Under the pieces are notes generated by a model. That model saw only the letters and a program-made list of their open reading frames with translations. It did not search any database and was not told where the DNA came from. 46,879 nucleotides of DNA from a virus. Below are positions 42,271 to 46,879 of this stretch, piece by piece (position 1 is the stretch's first letter; every line of letters begins with the position of its first letter). Location of the stretch: IMG/VR virus record IMGVR_UViG_3300031977_001000, positions 1 to 46,879 of that record, one strand, 5' to 3'. The translations under genes and the position numbers were made by a program.

Positions 42271-43541
42271 GCAATAATGTCCTGAATTACTTCACCAAAA
42301 TCTACAATTTCAATAGGTCTATCGCCCGGAGCCATAAGTTCTTTATCGGCATTGATTCCCATTTGGTGATAAATCGTAGTTGCCCAGTGTGGGATTGTCA
42401 CTGGATTATCTTCTGGTTCGGTTCCAGTGGCATCGGTAGTACCGTAAGTCATTCCGCCCTTGATTCCGCCACCGGCAAGAATAGAACTGAAAACTTTAGG
42501 CCAATGGTCACGACCAGCATCCTTGTTCACCTTGGGGGTTCTGCCAAACTCAGAAATCACACAAACAAGCGTAGAGTCTAGTAAACCCCGTTCTGTTAAA
42601 TCTTCTATAAGCGCAGCGAACGCTTGGTCAAACGGTGGGACTTGAGAGTTAATGCCATTGAAAATATCTTGGTGCATATCCCAGCCACCATAAGTCATCG
42701 ACACAAACCTAGCGCCCGCTTCAACTAATCTTCTGGACATTAACATTCTTGCGCCAGCAGTATTTCGCCCATATCTATCGCGAACTTCTGGCTTTTCTTT
42801 TTCAATATCAAATGCGTCCTGCGCACTTTGACTGCCAACGAGGTCGTATGCTTTCTCATAAAAAGCATTCATAGCTTTTACAGCATCAGAGTTTACGCGC
42901 TCAGTCATGTTCTTGTTTACAATGTCTAACAGATTTTTTCTTCTTGTAAAGTGATCGTCTGTAATATTAATAGACAAATCTCTAACTTTAAAGTTGTCTG
43001 ACGCTGGATCAGACCCCAAAGAGAATGGAGCGTAAGCATTACTTAGGTATCCAGTTCCGGCAAATTCATTGGGTTTTTCTGGAACGCAGACGTAGGCAGG
43101 AAGATTATTGCGGGAACCAAACTCATGAGAAACAACGCTACCAATAGAAGGATACTGAAGCGCAGGACTCGGTTTATAACCAGTAAACACGCTATTAGTG
43201 CCTCTTTCATGAGCCGCCTCTCCATGTGTCATGCTTCTGATAATCGTTAGTTTATCCGCAACCTTAGCGGTTTTTGGAAATCTCTCGTTGATTTGAATAC
43301 CAGCAACATTTGTATCAATAGCTTTCATAGAGCCACGATATTCTAATGGCGCGACCGTCTTGGGGTCGAATGATTCCTGAGCAGATATACCTCCGGGGAG
43401 GTAGATAAATATCGTACTCTTGGCCTGTCCTTCGATGCTTTCGTAAAACTTTTGTTCGCCCATAGCAAATTGCGTGCCAGCAGCGGCAAAAAGACTTGTC
43501 TGCAAGAAAGCTCTACGGCCAATATGGATATGATTAAACAT
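42267..43541 (-). CDS. DUF1501 protein with Tat signal (paralogue)
   Basis: This 424-residue DUF1501 protein has a Tat signal GRRAFLQTSLFAAAGTQFA, then IYLPGGISAQESFDPKT, GGWDMHQD and ISEFGRTPKVNKDAGRDHW. It resembles the downstream gene along its length but is clearly diverged, so duplication or separate acquisition is old. Both keep the key motifs. The TAA/ATG arrangement (4-base overlap) links the two. It probably acts in the periplasm or envelope on a sulfate or phosphate ester. Confidence 0.9.
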   Translation of the reverse strand: MFNHIHIGRRAFLQTSLFAAAGTQFAMGEQKFYESIEGQAKSTIFIYLPGGISAQESFDPKTVAPLEYRGSMKAIDTNVAGIQINERFPKTAKVADKLTIIRSMTHGEAAHERGTNSVFTGYKPSPALQYPSIGSVVSHEFGSRNNLPAYVCVPEKPNEFAGTGYLSNAYAPFSLGSDPASDNFKVRDLSINITDDHFTRRKNLLDIVNKNMTERVNSDAVKAMNAFYEKAYDLVGSQSAQDAFDIEKEKPEVRDRYGRNTAGARMLMSRRLVEAGARFVSMTYGGWDMHQDIFNGINSQVPPFDQAFAALIEDLTERGLLDSTLVCVISEFGRTPKVNKDAGRDHWPKVFSSILAGGGIKGGMTYGTTDATGTEPEDNPVTIPHWATTIYHQMGINADKELMAPGDRPIEIVDFGEVIQDIIA

Positions 43542-43822
43542 TATAAGCTACCCCAATGTCTCAAAATTGCTAATGAAAGTACGAAAATATAGTCCTCTAC
43601 TTGTGCTGGCGTAAGTTCCATGCCCATTTCCGCTAGTCTGGTGCGCCATTCTAGCATCTGTTTCTTGTCCATCGAGCCAATTCTTTCAAGATAATCTATC
43701 GTATCCTGATCGCCAGTCTTACAAATTTTATAGAATTTCAAATATACATCCCAAGCAGTATCTTCTTCGAGTTCGTTTTTACTGTATGTATAAAATATTC
43801 TGTTAAATTCTTTTTGTTTCAT
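43541..43822 (-). CDS. small hypothetical protein preceding DUF1501 pair
   Basis: This 93-residue helical protein (AWDVYLKFYKICKTG, then DYLERIGSMDKKQML) is not recognised. ATG 43822 has CGGAG upstream and is preferred over an in-frame start at 43858. Its stop overlaps the first DUF1501 start (TAATG), so it is co-translated with the export cluster. In bacteria DUF1501 genes often pair with DUF1549/DUF1553 genes; this is not one of those. Confidence 0.6.
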   Translation of the reverse strand: MKQKEFNRIFYTYSKNELEEDTAWDVYLKFYKICKTGDQDTIDYLERIGSMDKKQMLEWRTRLAEMGMELTPAQVEDYIFVLSLAILRHWGSL

Positions 43823-43869
43823 TTGTATACTCCGTTTTGGACTACAGAATATACACATTTTTTGCTAAA

Positions 43870-44322
43870 TTAGCCCAACCATGACAGATATTCTTTCTGT
43901 GAGTATAGTGTAATATCTAGTCTAGCTTCTGTCAATATGTCATGAGATAATCTAAAATTTTCTATCCATCTGGGATTTGGGCAATCAATACTTACAACTC
44001 TTTTGATTCCAGACTGAATAATTAAACCAGCACATCTGCTACATGGCATAAATGGCATAGTATAAATTGTGCATCCCTCAAGATTTTCTTTTGCATGAAG
44101 GATGGCATTGGCCTCGGCATGGACAATGAGCTTGTATTTTGTTTCTCTGTCGTCCAGTCTGTAGTCATCTTTAATACCTCTGGGAAATCCATTGTAACCC
44201 AAGGACATTATCTTCTTTTTAGAATTAACAATAAGAGCGCCGACTTTTGTAGATGGGTCTTTTGACCACTTTCCCATGTCGGAAGCCATCTGTAGAAACT
44301 TAAAATCCCAATCCGTATTCAT
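43870..44322 (-). CDS. dCMP deaminase
   Basis: This protein of about 150 residues has the zinc-deaminase motifs HAEANAIL and MPFMPCSRCAG and the general sequence of T4-type deoxycytidylate deaminases (STKVGALIV, then GYNGFPRGI). It converts dCMP to dUMP for dTMP synthesis. ATG 44322 follows a 13-14 bp sequence that is an inverted copy of the start of the hsp20 transcript; there is no SD, and instead an ACCTCCTT element resembling the 16S 3' end sits directly before the ATG. A GTG at 44334 is an alternative start. Confidence 0.9.
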   Translation of the reverse strand: MNTDWDFKFLQMASDMGKWSKDPSTKVGALIVNSKKKIMSLGYNGFPRGIKDDYRLDDRETKYKLIVHAEANAILHAKENLEGCTIYTMPFMPCSRCAGLIIQSGIKRVVSIDCPNPRWIENFRLSHDILTEARLDITLYSQKEYLSWLG

Positions 44323-44326
44323 AAGG

Positions 44327-44798
44327 AGGTACACCGCGCAAGGTTAATTAGTTAATAGTGAAAGTTTTTAGTTTCTTTTCTTCTGGTAATACTTCCGCCA
44401 CAAAGACGTATAGCATACCATCCCTCATGGATACATCTTGTACCTCATAATATTGTCCTAAAGAAAACTTACTTGTGAACTTACGTTTTGCAATACCCTT
44501 GTAGGCATACTGAACGTCTTCGTCCTGAGATCCGTCTGATGAAATCGTAACGACCCCATCTTGGAACGTAACAGAAACATCGTCTTTAGAGTATCCGGCG
44601 AGCGCCAAGTGAATCTCAGCGCCTTTTTCGCTCTTGACGATATTGTATGGAGGGAAGCTACTCGTCGGGCGAGCAAAATCCTCAAACAAGTTATCCCAGC
44701 CGATGCTGCGATTAAGAAAATCAGCAATTAAAGCATTTGTCATAATAATCTCCTTTGTGTCACCCTATTAGGCATGACGGTTACTGCGCGGTGTACCT
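44327..44798. repeat. 14-bp inverted repeat flanking hsp20
   Basis: Plus-strand AGGTACACCGCGCA at 44327-44340 is the reverse complement of TGCGCGGTGTACCT at 44785-44798. In the minus-strand transcript one copy lies at the likely 5' end (from the putative promoter) and the other lies just after the hsp20 stop, directly before the dCMP deaminase start. It could form a long-range mRNA stem or be a protein-binding site. The two arms are exact. Confidence 0.85.
44348..44743 (-). CDS. Hsp20-family small heat-shock protein
   Basis: This 131-residue alpha-crystallin-type chaperone has an N-terminal arm (SIGWDNLFEDF), then a beta-sandwich (IHLALAGYSKDDVSVTFQDG, KRKFTSKFSLG, DGMLYVFV) and a C-terminal KKLKTFTIN tail. 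Small heat-shock proteins hold unfolding proteins; several phages encode them, where they may aid virion assembly or stress survival. AAAGGAG lies before the ATG. It has its own promoter just upstream, within the inverted-repeat structure. Confidence 0.9.
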   Translation of the reverse strand: MTNALIADFLNRSIGWDNLFEDFARPTSSFPPYNIVKSEKGAEIHLALAGYSKDDVSVTFQDGVVTISSDGSQDEDVQYAYKGIAKRKFTSKFSLGQYYEVQDVSMRDGMLYVFVAEVLPEEKKLKTFTIN

Positions 44799-44802
44799 AT
44801 AT

Positions 44803-44832
44803 ATTATAGCATTAACACTCGTCTAATTCATC
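44803..44832 (-). promoter_or_regulatory. extended -10 promoter upstream of hsp20
   Basis: On the minus strand TGCTATAAT (44803-44811) has the TG-n extension and a perfect TATAAT box. There is no good -35 box (about 2-3/6), as expected of an extended -10 promoter. Transcription would start around 44796, in the inverted repeat, giving a leader of about 50 bases before hsp20. Confidence 0.65.
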
Positions 44833-45054
44833 CCATTTATAAAATTTATCCAAAAATTTATCATAAATATTGGCAGCAGGCAATTCCTGACAGATGGTTT
44901 TGTATAATTCCTTGGGGAAAGTCAACATCCCACGGTCTTTGAATATCCTAGTCTTAACAGACTTTACTTCTTTATCGTCCTTGTAGATATAAATTCTACA
45001 TTCCCTTTGTTTTAGTTTCAACTGCCATTCCTGAATTTTGCATTGAACCTGCAT
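44812..45054 (-). CDS. small basic hypothetical protein
   Basis: This 80-residue protein (QVQCKIQEWQLKLKQRECRI) with cysteines and aromatic residues (KFYKWDELDEC end) is not recognised. GGATAA lies before the ATG. The stop overlaps the hsp20 promoter region. Position between virion-type genes and hsp20 says little about its role. Confidence 0.6.
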   Translation of the reverse strand: MQVQCKIQEWQLKLKQRECRIYIYKDDKEVKSVKTRIFKDRGMLTFPKELYKTICQELPAANIYDKFLDKFYKWDELDEC

Positions 45055-45057
45055 TTA

Positions 45058-45555
45058 TTATCCTGCTCCATCTAGTGTAATAGCTGATCTGTTTCCATCT
45101 GTGTCAACTGTCGCCACAATTCTATCAGCGGTATCGTCCGCAGACCTAATGGTTACAGTAGTCGTTCCTGCGCCACTAACCTTGCCAGCCAGTGCTGCCA
45201 GACAAATCTTCATGGCTTCCTCTAAAGTATAACCATCAATGTCGCCGTCTGCAAGTGTTCTTCTGACAATTTTTACAGGAATGTGGTAAGAAGTCCAAGC
45301 TGTGCCAGATATGCTACCATTTACCTCTACGGAAACCCCGTTGTCGTTGTCGCTAGGAGATAGCGCGGGAGATAGGCCAGTCCACTTGATGAGGTAAACG
45401 CCCGTATCACGCTGAGTTACAGTGGGTGTGGCGCTTGGGTGTGTAGACAAGCGGGTTGTTGAGGTATCTATAGTGGCCGCCACATGGTTCCCATCTTCGC
45501 CAATAACATTGACGATAATAGCGGCTGTAGTGCCTTGTTCTATTGATTGTTCCAT
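45058..45555 (-). CDS. virion-type protein with immunoglobulin-like and conserved C-terminal segments
   Basis: This 165-residue protein has an N-terminal beta-sandwich-like part (TAAIIVNVIGEDG, TGVYLIKWTG) and a C-terminal segment (YTLEEAMKICLAALAGKVSG, then TVTIRSADDTADRIVATVD) that is frequent in phage tail or baseplate-region proteins. It lacks catalytic motifs. It is probably a virion protein that works with the adjacent beta-helix protein. Family name is not certain. Confidence 0.6.
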   Translation of the reverse strand: MEQSIEQGTTAAIIVNVIGEDGNHVAATIDTSTTRLSTHPSATPTVTQRDTGVYLIKWTGLSPALSPSDNDNGVSVEVNGSISGTAWTSYHIPVKIVRRTLADGDIDGYTLEEAMKICLAALAGKVSGAGTTTVTIRSADDTADRIVATVDTDGNRSAITLDGAG

Positions 45556-45567
45556 TTTGTGTCTCCG

Positions 45568-46782
45568 TTATGCGAGTGGATGAGTTTTCATTGTATTGTT
45601 GGTCGTCTGAAAGTAAGACGAAACGAATTTTCGGAATGGGTATGCTGTTGTATCAGATCCTAGCCAATACGTTTTATTGATAAAAGCGTTATCTTTAAAG
45701 TTGTAATCTTGATTAGCAGAGTCAATAAATGGATCACTTGTAAGAGTGATATCGGCGGGTGATTCAAGCCTTTGACCCGAAGTGCTTTGATTTGTTTTCC
45801 CAGAGGTGTTATTATAGTAATAATTTGAAGTAGACGAATAGACACTCCCCTGAGTGTATAATACATAAGCGAGGCCATATCCCCCATTAGATATAAACAT
45901 GTTGTTACTAATAAGGGAAGAGACACCCGTAACATATAACCCATTGTCGGCATTGTTTATAAAAACACAACCAACACAGGTGCAGTAATTGGAATATACC
46001 CCATACCTACCATTGTCATGGAATATACTATTAATATATATACCACCACCTTGGCTAGCCGAAACCCCGTCACTTGTACAGTTTCCAATAATACAAGAAT
46101 CAAAGAAAAATCCAGCAGGATTACAACATGCTCTTGCGGCAAATGTAGACCAGTTTTTATTGGGGTCATTCGCCACAACGTTAATAAAAACAGCCCTACC
46201 ATAACCAAAATAAAAACCAACCTTATCTTTTGTCGGATGGGAATATTTAAAATTTAAACTATGGAATATAACACTTTGATTTTGACCATTTTGGAATAGT
46301 GTATTATTAGATGTTTGTTCTATAACTGGTAGCGCACCATTTTCAATTCCTCTTATAGAAATACAGCCAAGACATAGTGTTATTTGCTGCGTAATTGTTT
46401 GGTCTGTTTCAGTCACAATATCCCAGTCGGATTTTGCGTCAGCGGTAAATATTTTTACTGAATCAGAATTATCCCAAGTTGCCCTCTTGCCACCAATAGC
46501 CCACGTTCTACTACTCTCTGTGTTTGCGAACTGGTCGTCACATGTAACCTGTGTACTACTGTCCACGGATAGGATAATTGAAAACTGTCTACCGCTAGAA
46601 GATTGTACCCACAAAAGATCGCCCGCACTCACGCCAGTAGTATCAATTCCCGTCACAACAGCAGAAGAACCAGTAGTTGAAGCACCGCTGCCGTATACCG
46701 CCGTAGAGGGGCCAAGCCCAGAACTCTGAGTGTCCGACCCCGTTGAGTTGTTAAATACAATAGATCCATTTGGTGCGGTCAT
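45568..46782 (-). CDS. beta-helix spike/fibre-like protein
   Basis: This 404-residue protein is mostly a right-handed beta-helix: repeated rungs such as AGFFFDSCIIGNCTSDG, GIYINSIFHDNGRYGVY and VFINNADNGLYV. The N-terminus is low-complexity Ser/Thr/Gly. It ends with a YPFRKFV tail. No pectate-lyase catalytic residues can be pointed out. A paralogue is cut by the right edge of the window. It may bind or cleave surface polysaccharide. AGGAG is before the ATG. Confidence 0.75.
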   Translation of the reverse strand: MTAPNGSIVFNNSTGSDTQSSGLGPSTAVYGSGASTTGSSAVVTGIDTTGVSAGDLLWVQSSSGRQFSIILSVDSSTQVTCDDQFANTESSRTWAIGGKRATWDNSDSVKIFTADAKSDWDIVTETDQTITQQITLCLGCISIRGIENGALPVIEQTSNNTLFQNGQNQSVIFHSLNFKYSHPTKDKVGFYFGYGRAVFINVVANDPNKNWSTFAARACCNPAGFFFDSCIIGNCTSDGVSASQGGGIYINSIFHDNGRYGVYSNYCTCVGCVFINNADNGLYVTGVSSLISNNMFISNGGYGLAYVLYTQGSVYSSTSNYYYNNTSGKTNQSTSGQRLESPADITLTSDPFIDSANQDYNFKDNAFINKTYWLGSDTTAYPFRKFVSSYFQTTNNTMKTHPLA

Positions 46783-46791
46783 TTATAACTC

Positions 46792-46879
46792 CTAATTTGA
46801 TCTTAATGGATGTAAAACTGCGCCAAACTTGTCCGAAACGAACTGGCGGAAGGGGTAAATTTGAGTGCCTGCCGTGGAG
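46792..46879 (-). CDS. C-terminal end of a paralogous beta-helix protein (cut by window edge)
   Basis: The last 88 bases read, on the minus strand, as an open frame ending IYPFRQFVSDKFGAVLHPL and then RSN and TAG at 46792-46794. This is like the C-terminus of the next gene (AYPFRKFVSSYF, HPLA), so a second copy of that protein lies just outside the window. The TAG overlaps the ribosome binding site of the downstream gene. Confidence 0.75.
   Translation of the reverse strand, partial: STAGTQIYPFRQFVSDKFGAVLHPLRSN

Noticed and set aside
1-46879. tRNA genes, rRNA, insertion sequences or integrase sites
   Set aside because: No cloverleaf, transposase, integrase or attachment-site pattern was seen on either strand by eye. 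Specialised searching might still find a short tRNA.

Overview
The window is a densely packed stretch of what looks like a large tailed bacteriophage genome (Caudoviricetes). Every gene I can support lies on the minus strand, so transcription runs from position 46879 towards 1. Genes abut or overlap by a few bases (TAATG or ATGA junctions), most have a clear purine-rich ribosome binding site, and no non-coding gap exceeds about 100 bases. The phage call rests on the combination of a phage-type replisome (DnaB-like helicase, CHC2/TOPRIM primase, RecA, DNA polymerase III alpha, two SSBs), a nucleotide-supply set (class II ribonucleotide reductase, dUTPase, dCMP deaminase, T4-type dNMP kinase), PhoH, a small sigma factor, repetitive beta-helix fibre/spike-like proteins, virion-type proteins and a holin-like cluster. 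No terminase, portal, major capsid or sheath gene is visible, so this is only part of a larger genome. Two tandem DUF1501 proteins, a family expanded in Planctomycetes, hint at a planctomycete-like host; this is weak inference.

Layout in transcription order. 46879-44812: beta-helix and virion-type proteins. 44743-43541: Hsp20 with its own promoter, dCMP deaminase and a small protein. 43541-39964: an unusual export-directed cluster of two Tat-signal DUF1501 proteins, a signal-peptide histidine-rich protein and a PAP2 phosphatase-like protein. 39942-39491: a stand-alone unit of sigma-70-type promoter, ssb and perfect terminator. 39484-37347: small basic and coiled proteins, a membrane protein with a RuvA-C/UBA-like tail, and a multi-domain virion-type protein. 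37338-33058: a glycan cassette of two or three glycosyltransferases, a sulfotransferase and an FkbM methyltransferase. 33065-31060: hypothetical proteins and a small sigma factor. 30970-26782: a virion-type protein, a terminator, then a membrane/lysis-like cluster of PAS membrane protein, holin-like protein, papain-like peptidase, EP-repeat lipoprotein and small membrane proteins. 26748-16145: ribonucleotide reductase, a Cys-rich protein, two modular beta-helix proteins, dUTPase, a tail-tube-like protein and PhoH. 16118-1: FkbM methyltransferase, FmdB zinc ribbon, small proteins, then the replication and recombination block (RecA, nuclease, helicase, primase, dNMP kinase, PD-(D/E)XK nuclease), a glycosyltransferase, DNA polymerase III alpha in two separate genes with the proofreading exonuclease between them, an SSB-like protein and a glycosyltransferase cut by the window edge.

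Working together, the right-to-left programme supplies dNTPs, builds a replisome with a two-piece polymerase, remodels or decorates glycans and makes large adhesins. Proteins are sent to the host envelope by Tat, Sec and lipoprotein routes. The strongest candidates for something undescribed are the split polymerase with an intervening exonuclease, the DUF1501/PAP2/His-rich export cluster, and the lysis-like cluster that pairs a papain-type peptidase with a membrane-anchored PAS protein and a DnaJ-knuckle lipoprotein.
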